Origin: Gammaproteobacteria bacterium UBA4421
Lineage (GTDB): Bacteria > Pseudomonadota > Gammaproteobacteria > Pseudomonadales > Azotimanducaceae
Direction of reading: 5' to 3'
Length of the DNA: 31,671 nt
Assembly (NCBI GenBank): GCA_002389675.1
Contig: DGQF01000014.1
Span: 4,261 to 35,931 of the forward strand
This document shows, piece by piece, positions 17,942 through 26,758 of this stretch. Made by a program: the position numbers and the translations under genes. Within the stretch, counting starts at the first letter, position 1. Each line of letters starts with the position of its first letter. The notes beneath the pieces were generated by a model. That model did not search any database, had not been told where the DNA came from, and saw only the letters and a program-made list of their open reading frames with translations.

Positions 17942-18157
17942 ATGCCTCACGTAAAAGTTCGAGAAAACGAGCCCTTTGATGTTGCACTGCGACGATTTAA
18001 GCGATCCTGTGAAAAAGCAGGGGTATTGTCCGAGGTGCGTCGTCGCGAATTTTACGAAAAGCCAACCGCAGTGCGCAAACGCAAAGCGGCAGCGGCGGTC
18101 AAGCGTCACGCAAAGAAGCTGCAGCGAGAGTCCCGGAAATTCGAACGGGCATTTTAG
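17942..18157 (+). CDS. rpsU: 30S ribosomal protein S21
   Basis: S21 is a small, very basic 30S protein next to the anti-Shine-Dalgarno helix that aids initiation. The 71-residue sequence is a full match to the gammaproteobacterial family: [20 protein letters not shown], then the [16 protein letters not shown] segment and an arginine/lysine-rich tail. It opens the macromolecular synthesis group (rpsU, yqeY, dnaG, rpoD). No AGG-type ribosome site is visible in front of its ATG; the 20 nt upstream are AC-rich. A weak hairpin follows its stop. Confidence 0.98.
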   Translation: MPHVKVRENEPFDVALRRFKRSCEKAGVLSEVRRREFYEKPTAVRKRKAAAAVKRHAKKLQRESRKFERAF

Positions 18158-18186
18158 CCCTTAGAGTTCCCAGCCGACGAAGGGCT
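18156..18186 (+). terminator. Hairpin between rpsU and the yqeY-like gene
   Basis: AGCCCTT at 18156-18162 can pair with AAGGGCT at 18180-18186, a 7-bp stem with a 17-nt loop, overlapping the rpsU stop region. No U-run follows. It is therefore more likely a weak attenuator or an mRNA-processing/stability element than a full terminator. Such an element would fit the much higher need for S21 than for primase. Confidence 0.3.
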
Positions 18187-18273
18187 TAGGCCCGCGGCCT
18201 GATAGTCGCTGTAGCCTTATATGAGGCGGAAAAACGGGGCCCCGCAATGGATAGTCCCGTAGAAAGGCACGCT

Positions 18274-18720
18274 ATGTCAGAACTGAAAAAAATCATCTCC
18301 GAAGCCACCATAGCCGCGATGAAAGCGCGAGAGAAAAAGCGCGTGGCGGTTCTGCGCATGGTGAATGCAGAGTTCAAGCGCCTGGAGGTGGATGAGCGCC
18401 GTGAGCTTGCAGACGCGGATGTGATTGGCCTGCTCAATAAAATGATGAAACAACGCCAAGATGCGTTTAAACAGTTCTCAGACGCGGGCCGGCAAGACTT
18501 GGCTGAACAAGAACAGTTTGAAATGCAGTTGATCCAAGAATTCCTGCCTCGTCAAATGGATGAGGCGGAACTGCAACAGTTGATTGTGAAGGCCATCTCG
18601 GATTTAAAGCCTGCGGGCATGCAAGATATGGGTAAGGTGATGGCCGCCGTCAAAACAGCGTCGGCAGGTCTGGCTGATATGGCTTTAGCAAGTGCCTTAG
18701 TTAAAAAACACCTGTCCTGA
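18274..18720 (+). CDS. GatB/YqeY domain protein
   Basis: This 148-residue protein is the YqeY-like small helical protein commonly found between rpsU and dnaG. It resembles the tail domain of the GatB amidotransferase subunit, which contacts tRNA, but the cellular role of the stand-alone protein is not settled. Conserved stretches are KKIISEATIAAMKAREKKR, LRMVNAEFKR, IGLLNKMMKQRQDA, EFLPRQMDEAEL and DMGKVMAAV. I start at ATG 18274, with GAAAGG 6 nt upstream, and not at ATG 18247, whose upstream sequence is only GC-rich. It ends 46 nt before the guanylyltransferase gene. Confidence 0.92.
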   Translation: MSELKKIISEATIAAMKAREKKRVAVLRMVNAEFKRLEVDERRELADADVIGLLNKMMKQRQDAFKQFSDAGRQDLAEQEQFEMQLIQEFLPRQMDEAELQQLIVKAISDLKPAGMQDMGKVMAAVKTASAGLADMALASALVKKHLS

Positions 18721-18766
18721 TCGAGGCTGCAAGGCCCTAATTTTTCTGCGAGACAAGGAGTGTCTA

Positions 18767-20197
18767 GTGTCAACGCCGGCGCAAAAAAGCGACAACTCAA
18801 ATGTGATTCCTGTGGTTTTAGCCGGAGGGGTTGGGAGTCGGTTGTGGCCTGTATCGCGGACCCATTTCCCGAAACAATTCCAGAAATTGCTTGGTGAGCA
18901 GTCGTTTTTGCAAGACACCATAAAACGGGCGATTACAGCAACCCAGCAGGCTCCGATTTTGGTGTGCAATGAAGAGCACCGTTTTTTAGTTGCGGAACAG
19001 TGTCGAGAGGTTGATCTGGCTTGGAATCAACTGATACTTGAACCTGAAGGACGTAACAGTGCGCCTGCCATCGCGCTCGCAGCTTGGCACGCCGTCGCTC
19101 AAGATCCAGATGCAGTTTTACTGGTGCTGCCATCGGATCACTTGATTGCTGATGAGGTGGCCTTCTCGCAGGCGGTATCTGTGGCCGCGCAAGGTGCGCG
19201 CGCGGGTGGCTTGGTAACGTTTGGCGTTAGGCCGCAGCGAGCCGAAACCGGTTATGGTTATATTGGGATAGAAGACGCCTCGCGTGGTCTGCAAAGTGCA
19301 TTATCTTTCGTCGAGAAGCCGGATGAGGTGAATGCCGCGCGGTATTTGGCGGCAGGAACTTACCTGTGGAATAGCGGTATGTTTGTGTTGGGTGCTCAGC
19401 AGTATTTAGATGAATTGAAGCGATACAACCCCGATATGGCTATGCACACGCAAGCGGCGATGGCCAATGCACAGTTGGATATGGACTTTTTGCGCCCGGG
19501 GCCTGAATTTTTATTGTCACCTGCCGATAGCATTGATTACGCCGTAATGGAAAAAACTGACCGTGCGCAGGTGGTACCGGTGAGTTTTGGTTGGAACGAT
19601 ATTGGTTCATGGTCGGCAATATGGGATGAGTCGAAGCGCGACGAGAAAGGGAACCATTTGATGGGCGACGTGGTGTCCTTTGATACATCTGATTGTTATG
19701 TGCGTGCATCCGAGCGACTGGTAGGGACCATCGGTGTGGAATCTCTGGTCATCGTCGAAACCGCTGATGCAGTGTTGGTGGCGCACAAAGATCAAGTTCA
19801 AGACGTTAAAAAAATCGTAGCTACGCTTGCGAACCGGGATCGCAGCGAACACCTCTATCACAGTGAGGTGTTTCGTCCTTGGGGAAGTTATGAGGGAATT
19901 GCTGAAGGCAGCCGATATCAAGTCAAGTGCATAAAGGTAGCCCCGGGTGCATCACTGAGTTTGCAGCTTCATCATCATCGGTCGGAGCATTGGATTGTGG
20001 TGCAGGGCACAGCGCGTATCACGCGGGAAGATGAAGTCTTCACGCTAGGTGAAAATGAAAGCACTTACATACCCCGTGGGGCGAAGCATCGGCTAGAAAA
20101 TCCCGGAAAATTGCCGTTGGAATTGATTGAGGTGCAGTCAGGCCCCTACCTTGGCGAGGATGACATCGAGCGATTTGATGACGTCTATGGTCGATAG
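18767..20197 (+). CDS. manC: Bifunctional mannose-1-phosphate guanylyltransferase / mannose-6-phosphate isomerase
   Basis: This enzyme makes GDP-mannose (GMP domain) and interconverts fructose 6- and mannose 6-phosphate (type II PMI domain); relatives are AlgA, WbpW and CpsB. It has 476 residues. The nucleotidyltransferase signature LAGGVGSRLWPVSR is at 18-31 and FPKQF at 34-38, and the sugar-site FVEKPD lies mid-protein. The C-terminal cupin PMI domain has RPWGSYEG at 370-377 and the metal-binding HHHRSEHW at 402-409. Start GTG 18767 has AAGGAG 6 nt before it. Its position between yqeY and dnaG is unusual. The product could feed the glycosyltransferases at 25.6-27.9 kb, an inference from proximity only. 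Confidence 0.94.
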   Translation: MSTPAQKSDNSNVIPVVLAGGVGSRLWPVSRTHFPKQFQKLLGEQSFLQDTIKRAITATQQAPILVCNEEHRFLVAEQCREVDLAWNQLILEPEGRNSAPAIALAAWHAVAQDPDAVLLVLPSDHLIADEVAFSQAVSVAAQGARAGGLVTFGVRPQRAETGYGYIGIEDASRGLQSALSFVEKPDEVNAARYLAAGTYLWNSGMFVLGAQQYLDELKRYNPDMAMHTQAAMANAQLDMDFLRPGPEFLLSPADSIDYAVMEKTDRAQVVPVSFGWNDIGSWSAIWDESKRDEKGNHLMGDVVSFDTSDCYVRASERLVGTIGVESLVIVETADAVLVAHKDQVQDVKKIVATLANRDRSEHLYHSEVFRPWGSYEGIAEGSRYQVKCIKVAPGASLSLQLHHHRSEHWIVVQGTARITREDEVFTLGENESTYIPRGAKHRLENPGKLPLELIEVQSGPYLGEDDIERFDDVYGR

Positions 20198-20309
20198 TTA
20201 GCGCCCTGCCTGATTGGAAGGTTTTAGATGATGTAGGCGCATTTCATAATCGTCGCTGCCCCGGCTTGTGTTAACCTCTTGCGACGACTAACGAGACAGG
20301 CTACCGCTC

Positions 20310-22019
20310 TTGGCCGGGCGAATACCCCAATCTTTTATTAACGACATGCTGGCTCGCGTTGACATTGTTGACGTGATACAGAGCCGTATGACTTTGAAAA
20401 AAGCGGGGAAAAACTACTCGGGGTTATGCCCGTTTCATGACGAAAAAACACCCTCATTTTCTGTTAGTCCAGATAAACAGTTTTTCCATTGCTTTGGGTG
20501 TCAAGAAAGCGGCACCGCGCTAACCTTTATTATGAATTTTGACCGGTTAGAGTTTGTTGAGGCTGTAGAATCGCTGGCTCAACAATTGGGCCTTGAGGTG
20601 CAGAGAGAGGCAGGCCGTGGTCCGCCGCGCCCGCAGGTTGATCCTGATTTGTATGCGGTCTTAGAAAAAGCGGAGCAGTTTTATCGTTACTCATTGCGCA
20701 AACAGCCAGTAGCGGTTGATTATCTCAAGTCACGTGGATTGACAGGTGTGGTGGCGCGTGACTTTGGCATCGGGTATGCACCCCCGGGCTGGCAGAATTT
20801 GCAGGAATATCTCAAGACGCCCAAGGGCTCGCCGCAATTGCTTGACGCGGGTTTAACCATTGAAAGTGATTCAGGTCGTGCTTATGACCGGTTTCGTGAT
20901 CGTATTATGTTTCCAATTCGGGACACACGCGGGCGAGTCATCGGCTTTGGTGGCCGGACGCTCGGCGCCGAAGAGGGCCCCAAATACCTTAACTCCCCGG
21001 AAACTCCTGTATTTCATAAGGGTTCAGAGCTATACGGGCTTTATGAGGCACGCCGCGCGCTGCGGCGCATCGACCGATTAATTGTGGTTGAGGGCTATAT
21101 GGACGTGGTGGCGCTGGCTCAGCATGGTGTGGCCAATAGTGTGGCTACATTGGGCACCGCCTCAGGCGAAGCCCACTTCCAAAAACTTTATCGTTATGCT
21201 GATGAGGTGGTCTGTTGCTTTGATGGCGACCAAGCTGGGCGTGCGGCTGCGTGGAAGGCGCTGGAAAATGCATTGCCGACTTTGAATGAGCATCGTTTGA
21301 TCAAAGTTGTTTTTTTGCCCGACGGAGAAGATCCGGACAGTCTGATCCGCAGTCAGGGTAAAGCCGGTTTTCTGCGCTTCATTGATAATGCGATGCCTGG
21401 TTTGGAGTTCTTGTTTCAACGCCTTTCGCAAGGTTTAGACTTGTCTAGCGTGGATGGACGGGCGCGTCTGGCTGGGTTGGTTGCGCCCTATTTGAATAAG
21501 GTGCCTGAAGGCTATTTGCGCACGCTGTTGGAGCAAAAACTCAGAGAGTTAACAGGCCTAGATGCGCGCGCCTCGAGCGCTAGACGTATGCCAACTGATG
21601 TACGCTCGACCCTAAATAATAGGACTCAAAAGGTAAGTGACCGCTTACTAACTTTGTTATTAAAGCAACCGGAGATTTGGCTGAAAGTGGATGCTGCGGA
21701 TCGCTCTCGGCTCTTTTTGCATCGCGGCGATCTTGGTTTGCTAGGCGAGTTGGCGAGTTATATCGACACGCACCCGGAGGCAGATATTGAAGAAATTTTA
21801 GTACATTGGTCTGATGAACCGTCCTATGAAGAATTGTTGCAGCGTGCGCAAACCGTGCTTGAAATTGAATCTGGCGTGATCTTGGGAGAGTTTAAGGAGG
21901 GTGTTGTTCGATTGACCGAAATTTTAGAGCAACAAGCGCGTCGTCGAGCATTAACCGCGCTTAAAGAGAATCCGGATGTAGAAGGATTACGTCAATTCAT
22001 GGCGCTGCGTAAACCATAG
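20310..22019 (+). CDS. dnaG: DNA primase
   Basis: DnaG makes the RNA primers for chromosome replication. The 569-residue protein has the CHC2 zinc ribbon with Cys40, His43, Cys61 and Cys64 (LCPFHDEKTPSF...FFHCFGC), the RNA-polymerase basic region with RIMFPIRDTRGRVIGFGGR, the TOPRIM catalytic centre VVEGYMDVVALAQHG followed by CCFDGDQAGRAAA, and a C-terminal DnaB-helicase-binding domain. The start is TTG at 20310, fixed by the family N-terminus MAGRIPQSFINDMLARVDIVDVI. Only a weak AGG about 9 nt upstream supports it. This weak start fits the low abundance expected of primase. It is separated from rpoD by 233 bp. Confidence 0.98.
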   Translation: MAGRIPQSFINDMLARVDIVDVIQSRMTLKKAGKNYSGLCPFHDEKTPSFSVSPDKQFFHCFGCQESGTALTFIMNFDRLEFVEAVESLAQQLGLEVQREAGRGPPRPQVDPDLYAVLEKAEQFYRYSLRKQPVAVDYLKSRGLTGVVARDFGIGYAPPGWQNLQEYLKTPKGSPQLLDAGLTIESDSGRAYDRFRDRIMFPIRDTRGRVIGFGGRTLGAEEGPKYLNSPETPVFHKGSELYGLYEARRALRRIDRLIVVEGYMDVVALAQHGVANSVATLGTASGEAHFQKLYRYADEVVCCFDGDQAGRAAAWKALENALPTLNEHRLIKVVFLPDGEDPDSLIRSQGKAGFLRFIDNAMPGLEFLFQRLSQGLDLSSVDGRARLAGLVAPYLNKVPEGYLRTLLEQKLRELTGLDARASSARRMPTDVRSTLNNRTQKVSDRLLTLLLKQPEIWLKVDAADRSRLFLHRGDLGLLGELASYIDTHPEADIEEILVHWSDEPSYEELLQRAQTVLEIESGVILGEFKEGVVRLTEILEQQARRRALTALKENPDVEGLRQFMALRKP

Positions 22020-22252
22020 TTGGGGGCGGCCTTTTGGGTGCACGGGTGGCGAAATTGTCATTCTTTTAGCTGGTCTAATTCCTATTAAAAGCAGTATACT
22101 GGTTTGTTTGATCCAAACATTTGATTCGCGCGTGCTTTGACGTATATGAGGCCAACTATGGGCCAAAGTGAGGCATGCGGTTCAAAAAAACGAGGGCGGT
22201 CTTGTAAGACGCAACCCTTCCACCAGACGGAAATTACCACCTCCGAGGTCAT
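22020..22252 (+). promoter_or_regulatory. dnaG-rpoD intergenic region, probable rpoD promoter region
   Basis: These 233 bp hold no gene. An AT-rich patch with TATACT near 22092-22097 is the best -10-like sequence, without a convincing -35. A second TTTGAC/TATATG-like patch lies near 22135-22149. A GAGG ribosome site sits just before the rpoD ATG at 22253. I see no intrinsic terminator after dnaG, so read-through from dnaG into rpoD is possible. Confidence 0.3.
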
Positions 22253-24094
22253 ATGAGCAATCAAATCTCGACCGCGCAACAGCAGTCACGACTTAAAGAA
22301 CTTATCGCCAAGGGCAAAGAGCAGGGCTTTTTAACCTATGGCGAGGTTAACGATCACCTCCCAGATGATATCTCGGATCCTGAACAGATCGAAGATATTA
22401 TCCGTATGATCAACGACATGGGCATCACGGTGTATGAGAATGCTCCTGATGCTGACGAGTTGCTGAGTACCGAAGAAAATACAGCCGATGAACTGGCCGC
22501 TGAAGAAGCCGCTGCGGCGCTTGCCGCTGTTGAGACAGAGGCCGGTCGCACCACAGACCCCGTGCGGATGTATATGCGCGAAATGGGTACCGTGGAGTTG
22601 CTGACGCGTGAGGGCGAAATTGCCATTGCGAAGCGTATCGAAGAAGGTATTCGCGACGTGTTGACGGCACTTTCTTATTTTCCAGGGCCGGTCGAGTATA
22701 TCTTGGAAACCTACGATGAGGTTACCAAAGAAGAGAAGCTTGCAGATCTGCTGGTTGGGTATTTGGACCCGACAGACCACGTGCCCGCCGCGACCCAAGT
22801 CGGCGCTGACGGCGCGAAAGCGACCAGCGATGATGATGACGAAGAAGAAGGAAATAAAGGCCCAGATCCGGAAGAGGCCAAAAAACGCTTTGGTACGTTG
22901 AAACGTCAATACGCCAAAACGCAAAAAGTTCTCGCGGAACAGGGTCGCAGTGGCGACGAGGTCAAGGCCCAGATGGAAAAACTGGGTGAGGCATTTTGCT
23001 GCTTCAAACTGGTGCCCAAACATTTTGATCTGATTGTCAGCATGGCGCGCGATGCTTTGGTGACTGTTCGCCGCCACGAGCGCACGATCATGAACTGTGC
23101 TGTTCGGCATGGACGTGTACCGCGGGATACTTTTCGCAAAGAGTATGTGGGCAACGAGATCAGTGTTTCTTGGATCAATAAATTGGTGAAGGCCGAAGCG
23201 GATTACTCCCCATTGTTGGATGCGCAGCGAGACGATATCTTTCGCGCCCAGAAAAAATTAAAAGCGCTCACCAAACAAACCGATCTGTCGGTTTTAGAGA
23301 TCAAGGACATTAACCGCCGTATGTCTTTGGGCGAGGCTAAAGCTCGGCGCGCCAAGAAAGATATGGTTGAAGCCAACCTGCGATTGGTGATCTCAATCGC
23401 TAAAAAGTACACCAATCGCGGGCTACAGTTCCTAGACCTGATTCAGGAAGGAAATATTGGATTGATGAAGGCGGTGGATAAGTTTGAATATCGCCGCGGC
23501 TACAAATTCTCTACCTATGCAACGTGGTGGATTCGTCAGGCCATTACACGTTCGATTGCCGATCAGGCGCGCACGATTCGTATCCCGGTTCACATGATTG
23601 AGACGATCAACAAGCTGAACAGAGTTTCCCGCCAAATGCTTCAGGAAATGGGTCGTGAACCCACACCCGAAGAGCTGGGCGATCGGATGGAAATGCCCGA
23701 GGATAAGGTTCGCCGGGTGCTGAAAATTGCCAAAGAGCCCATTTCCATGGAGACGCCCATTGGCGATGACGAAGACTCTCATTTGGGTGACTTTATTGAG
23801 GATACAACCATCGGCTCACCGGTTGAGTTGGCGACGGGTGAAGGCCTGCGTGAAGCGACCAAGGATGTGTTGGGTGGATTGACGGCGCGTGAAGCGAAAG
23901 TCTTGCGTATGCGTTTCGGTATCGATATGAATACGGACCACACACTTGAAGAAGTGGGTAAACAGTTCGACGTCACTCGGGAGCGAATCCGTCAGATTGA
24001 AGCAAAAGCGCTACGCAAGTTGCGCCACCCCAGTCGTTCTGAGCATCTGCGGAGCTTCTTGGACGAGTGGATGGACACTAAGGGGCGCGGCTGA
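22253..24094 (+). CDS. rpoD: RNA polymerase primary sigma factor, sigma-70
   Basis: RpoD directs RNA polymerase to housekeeping promoters. The 613-residue length matches E. coli. Region 1.1 is acidic and N-terminal. Region 1.2 starts at [22 protein letters not shown] (about 101-122). The large non-conserved region carries an Asp/Glu-rich run (DDDDEEE near 195). Region 2 has [36 protein letters not shown] (2.3-2.4) and [11 protein letters not shown]. Region 3 has a [10 protein letters not shown] segment. Region 4.2 is the helix-turn-helix [32 protein letters not shown]. It ends the macromolecular synthesis group and is closed by a strong terminator. Confidence 0.99.
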   Translation: MSNQISTAQQQSRLKELIAKGKEQGFLTYGEVNDHLPDDISDPEQIEDIIRMINDMGITVYENAPDADELLSTEENTADELAAEEAAAALAAVETEAGRTTDPVRMYMREMGTVELLTREGEIAIAKRIEEGIRDVLTALSYFPGPVEYILETYDEVTKEEKLADLLVGYLDPTDHVPAATQVGADGAKATSDDDDEEEGNKGPDPEEAKKRFGTLKRQYAKTQKVLAEQGRSGDEVKAQMEKLGEAFCCFKLVPKHFDLIVSMARDALVTVRRHERTIMNCAVRHGRVPRDTFRKEYVGNEISVSWINKLVKAEADYSPLLDAQRDDIFRAQKKLKALTKQTDLSVLEIKDINRRMSLGEAKARRAKKDMVEANLRLVISIAKKYTNRGLQFLDLIQEGNIGLMKAVDKFEYRRGYKFSTYATWWIRQAITRSIADQARTIRIPVHMIETINKLNRVSRQMLQEMGREPTPEELGDRMEMPEDKVRRVLKIAKEPISMETPIGDDEDSHLGDFIEDTTIGSPVELATGEGLREATKDVLGGLTAREAKVLRMRFGIDMNTDHTLEEVGKQFDVTRERIRQIEAKALRKLRHPSRSEHLRSFLDEWMDTKGRG

Positions 24095-24107
24095 GAAAGC
24101 TGTTTGG

Positions 24108-24137
24108 AAAACCTCAGGCGCTTGGCTTGGGGTTTTT
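24108..24137 (+). terminator. Intrinsic terminator after rpoD
   Basis: AAAACCTCAGG at 24108-24118 pairs with CTTGGGGTTTT at 24126-24136 to give an 11-bp stem (with two G-U pairs and a 7-nt loop). The T-run at 24133-24137 forms part of the stem's 3' arm and extends one base past it. It begins 14 nt after the rpoD stop. The A-run on the 5' arm could also let it act on the opposite strand. Confidence 0.8.
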
Positions 24138-24139
24138 GC

Positions 24140-24167
24140 TTGTCGGTGTAAGGGCAGGTGGTAAACT
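24140..24167 (+). promoter_or_regulatory. Candidate promoter of the tRNA gene
   Basis: TTGTCG at 24140-24145 and TAAACT at 24162-24167 are separated by 16 bp. Transcription would begin near 24174, about 5 nt before the mature tRNA 5' end. The site lies directly after the rpoD terminator, as expected if the tRNA is transcribed independently. Confidence 0.45.
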
Positions 24168-24178
24168 AAGCATATGCA

Positions 24179-24255
24179 GGGCCTATAGCTCAGTTGGTTA
24201 GAGCAGTGGACTCATAATCCATTGGTCCCAGGTTCGAGTCCTGGTGGGCCCACCA
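24179..24255 (+). tRNA. tRNA with CAU anticodon, best read as tRNA-Ile2 (lysidine-modified)
   Basis: The 77-nt cloverleaf is complete. The acceptor stem GGGCCTA pairs with TGGGCCC, the D-arm has GGTTAGA, the anticodon stem GTGGA/TCCAT closes a CTCATAA loop, the T-arm contains GGTTCGAGTCC, and CCA is encoded. Anticodon CAT could mean Met or Ile2. The acceptor stem has C4-G69 and C5-G68, the pairs known to let TilS recognise E. coli tRNA-Ile2, and the body differs from the elongator tRNA-Met. After lysidine modification of C34 it would read AUA. A Met identity is less likely but cannot be excluded by eye. Confidence 0.95.
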
Positions 24256-24314
24256 TTTGCGGTTACTCCCTAAGATCCGCCGGTCTTTAGCCGGCCCGTG
24301 ATACACTCCAAGCA

Positions 24315-24443
24315 ATGTGTGTTTTGCTGCATAAAATGGGCTGGGTGCAGTCCACAAAGCCTGCGCTCGCCGTTCGCGGTCAGTTGGTCGGATTAATGCT
24401 TGAGATGATGCACCTCCAGATTCAACCAATGGCAGTTACCTGA
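24315..24443 (+). CDS. Possible 42-codon upstream ORF coupled to the O-antigen ligase
   Basis: An ATG-initiated frame of 42 codons ends in a TGA that overlaps the ATG of the next gene (TGATG). This geometry is typical of translational coupling. The predicted peptide has no recognisable motif, and no good ribosome site precedes its ATG. It could be a regulatory leader or simply an accidental open frame in the 187-bp gap after the tRNA. The same gap has a 5-bp GCCGG/CCGGC hairpin near 24279-24296. Confidence 0.2.
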   Translation: MCVLLHKMGWVQSTKPALAVRGQLVGLMLEMMHLQIQPMAVT

Positions 24444-25642
24444 TGCGCTGGGGTTCGGCCTTAGTTGCGGCTGCAAAACCGCTTGACCGGATACATTGGA
24501 TGGCAGTTCTTGTTGTTGCCTGTTTTGTCTCTGTGCTCATATTGCCATCGCAAAGTGCGGCGAGCTATCCAAGTTATGTGCTTTCGCTGGTCATGTTGGT
24601 GTATTGCGCTCAGTGGAAAGATGTCTTGGAAACATCGTTATTTCGTCTGATTATCGGTTTGTTAATCTGGCTTTCGTTAAGCGCTTTGTGGTCTGAGCCC
24701 TTGGTTTGGCGCGAAGCCTTTTCTGTGTGGACACGCACTGTGCTGGTGGTTTGTTTTGTGGTCGCGGTTGCCGAATGTCAATTGCGTGGGCATATGCAGC
24801 GCTGGCTGGTCAGCGCGCTGGCGAGTGTTGGGGTATTCGCTGTGCTTACGGCAATCGTTGTCTTCTACGTCACGCGTCCGCTGGACGGTCGCTTGAATGG
24901 ATTAGGGCAGCTCGATACACACGTTATTGCTGCTCTGGTCTATGGGTGTGTGGGCTTGTTTGCGCTCAGATTGCTTGTGTTGGAAAGCCGGGCGCCACTC
25001 ACGCGGGTGGGGGTGGTTATGTTGTTGGGCATAATCACCTGCGCCATCTACCTATCTGATTCTAGAAATGCTTGGGTGAGTGTTTTAATCGGATGGCTTG
25101 TTTATTTGATTGCGTTAGTGGTTCGGGACCGACAGCAATTTGTGGCCACAATGATGACTGCTTTTGTCATTGGCGGTGTGTCATTTTGTGTATGTCTCAA
25201 TGATGAGGTGCTCCGCGACTGGATGTTGCCGCGTGGAGATAGTTTTCGCTTGTTGATCTGGAATAGCACGTTAGAGCGATTATTCGCGGGTTCGTGGTTG
25301 TTTGGTCTTGGCATTCTGACGCCGGACGGGGCTTCCCTGGGGGGATCAATTTTCACCCATCCGCATAACATGTATCTGGCAGTTTTTTACCAAGGTGGTG
25401 CGGTTGGTTTGCTGCTTTATCTGGTTTTATTGTTGCGCTCAGTGCAGATTTTGCTGAAAAATTTTACCAGTTCGGATGCCAAATTAGCGTTGGGTATTTT
25501 GGCGCTTGCTTTGGCGGCACACTTGCTTGATGGGCACAACTTGATCGACAAGGTAGGGGATACGTGGTTCCTGATTTGGTTGCCAGTGGCGATTGCTCTG
25601 GCCCATGAGTGGCACCAACCGCAGCACCGAAATCTTGTCTAG
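24443..25642 (+). CDS. O-antigen ligase / polymerase family membrane protein
   Basis: The 399-residue protein is an inner-membrane protein with about 10-11 hydrophobic helices and a large periplasmic loop at roughly 252-316, the plan of the WaaL/Wzy_C family. The loop region carries DSRNAWVSVLIG at 206-217, DSFRLLIWN at 266-274 and the conserved THPHNMYLAVFYQGG at 305-319. The last motif holds the histidines and asparagine typical of these ligases. It may attach O-antigen to lipid A-core or polymerise repeat units; sequence alone does not decide. Two GT4 glycosyltransferases converge on it, and its stop codon shares a CTAG with the nearer one. Confidence 0.82.
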   Translation: MRWGSALVAAAKPLDRIHWMAVLVVACFVSVLILPSQSAASYPSYVLSLVMLVYCAQWKDVLETSLFRLIIGLLIWLSLSALWSEPLVWREAFSVWTRTVLVVCFVVAVAECQLRGHMQRWLVSALASVGVFAVLTAIVVFYVTRPLDGRLNGLGQLDTHVIAALVYGCVGLFALRLLVLESRAPLTRVGVVMLLGIITCAIYLSDSRNAWVSVLIGWLVYLIALVVRDRQQFVATMMTAFVIGGVSFCVCLNDEVLRDWMLPRGDSFRLLIWNSTLERLFAGSWLFGLGILTPDGASLGGSIFTHPHNMYLAVFYQGGAVGLLLYLVLLLRSVQILLKNFTSSDAKLALGILALALAAHLLDGHNLIDKVGDTWFLIWLPVAIALAHEWHQPQHRNLV

Positions 25643-26727
25643 TCGGCGCGGTGTTGCGTAATTGCATCCTCAATGACCTGCGCGGTCGCCTCGCCTGCCT
25701 TTTCCCATGAAAAATCTAAACATCGCTTGCGAGCTGCGCTTTCGAGTTGCCTTCGCAGGTGGCGGTTGGTCATTAATTGGCTAATTGCGAAGGTGATTTC
25801 ATCAACGCGTAGCGGGTCCACCAGATATCCTGCGTCTGCTGCGACTTCTGGCATTGCAGAGAGGTTGCTGGTGACCACTGCTTTTCCGTGTTGCATGGCT
25901 TCGATAAGAGGTAGTCCAAAACCTTCATAAAGTGAGGGCATCGCCACAAATTCGCAGTGGGCGTAGAGTCCATCTAACGCATTGTCGCTGACGTTTTCAA
26001 TGAGGATGACATGATCATTCAACGCGTTTTTTTTGATCTCGCGGGGCAAGTTGGTTTTCCATCCTCGACCAGCGACGATCACCAGTTTTAACTCGGGGTG
26101 AGCGGTAACGACCTGTTTGAAGCTTGCGAGCAGACGAATGTAATTTTTTCGCGGCTCCTGGGTGCCAACACTGAGAATAAAAGGTGAATTGAGATTGTTG
26201 GTTCTTGTATGGGAATCGGGAAAACGATAGGCGGCTTCGTGGACTACGCTGGTTTTGCCGCCTGCTCTGGGCAGGTGCCGGATTAGGGTGTCGTGGGTGT
26301 GGCGTGAAACCGCAATTATTCTATCGGCCCGTTTTACAGCCTGAGGCATGAAGATCGTGTCCACCAGCCTGCCGAGCGTGCGCATGGTTTGTGGCGCGTC
26401 GCGCCAAGTTAGATCGTGGATCGTGACCACGCTAGGGCATGTCACGCGCGCGGGAAGTTGATGTCGCGGGCCAAAAAACGCATCCAGACGATATTGACAA
26501 CTTAAACGACCAACTCGGCTCTGAAAGCTGATTAGATCGGGGATGCCGGGAACGCCAAACGGTATTATTGTGGTTTCTGGCCAGACAGATTTGATTGGCG
26601 CACCGGTGAAGAGAAATAATTTCCAATCTCTTAAGCGGCGAAGCTGATTTACTATTTGATAAGTGTAGCGGCCGATGCCGGTACTAGGGTGTTCTAAGGG
26701 TCGGGCGTCTATTCCCAGTCGGTACAT
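25639..26727 (-). CDS. GT4 family glycosyltransferase
   Basis: A GT-B fold retaining glycosyltransferase of 362 residues. The N-terminal acceptor domain opens with YRLGIDARPLEHPSTGIGRYTYQIV, where GIGRY is the usual glycine loop. VTIHDLTWRDAP precedes the linker, ILSVGTQEPRKNYIRLL starts the nucleotide-sugar domain, and MPSLYEGFGLPLIEAMQHGKAVV holds the E-x7-E motif. I start at ATG 26727, because the frame upstream (to 26793) runs into the preceding glycosyltransferase and lacks family similarity. GT4 enzymes of this subtype are often mannosyltransferases in O-antigen synthesis, which would fit the nearby GDP-mannose enzyme, but the sugar is not proven. Confidence 0.9.
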   Translation of the reverse strand: MYRLGIDARPLEHPSTGIGRYTYQIVNQLRRLRDWKLFLFTGAPIKSVWPETTIIPFGVPGIPDLISFQSRVGRLSCQYRLDAFFGPRHQLPARVTCPSVVTIHDLTWRDAPQTMRTLGRLVDTIFMPQAVKRADRIIAVSRHTHDTLIRHLPRAGGKTSVVHEAAYRFPDSHTRTNNLNSPFILSVGTQEPRKNYIRLLASFKQVVTAHPELKLVIVAGRGWKTNLPREIKKNALNDHVILIENVSDNALDGLYAHCEFVAMPSLYEGFGLPLIEAMQHGKAVVTSNLSAMPEVAADAGYLVDPLRVDEITFAISQLMTNRHLRRQLESAARKRCLDFSWEKAGEATAQVIEDAITQHRAD

Positions 26728-26758
26728 GTTGACTGTTCTCTGATCGGTGACCGGGCGT

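Noticed and set aside
20198..20309. TCGTCGC/GCGACGA inverted repeat ahead of dnaG as a terminator or riboswitch
   Set aside because: Only a 7-bp stem with a 24-nt loop and no T-run; no known riboswitch core is visible.
22331..23110. 259-codon open frame antisense to rpoD
   Set aside because: It lies wholly inside rpoD, whose family match is complete. It has no recognisable domain and is explained by rpoD codon bias.
24190..24429. 79-codon minus-strand frame across the tRNA gene
   Set aside because: Its C-terminal part is the translated antisense of the tRNA, a well-known false protein. The tRNA cloverleaf explains the sequence.
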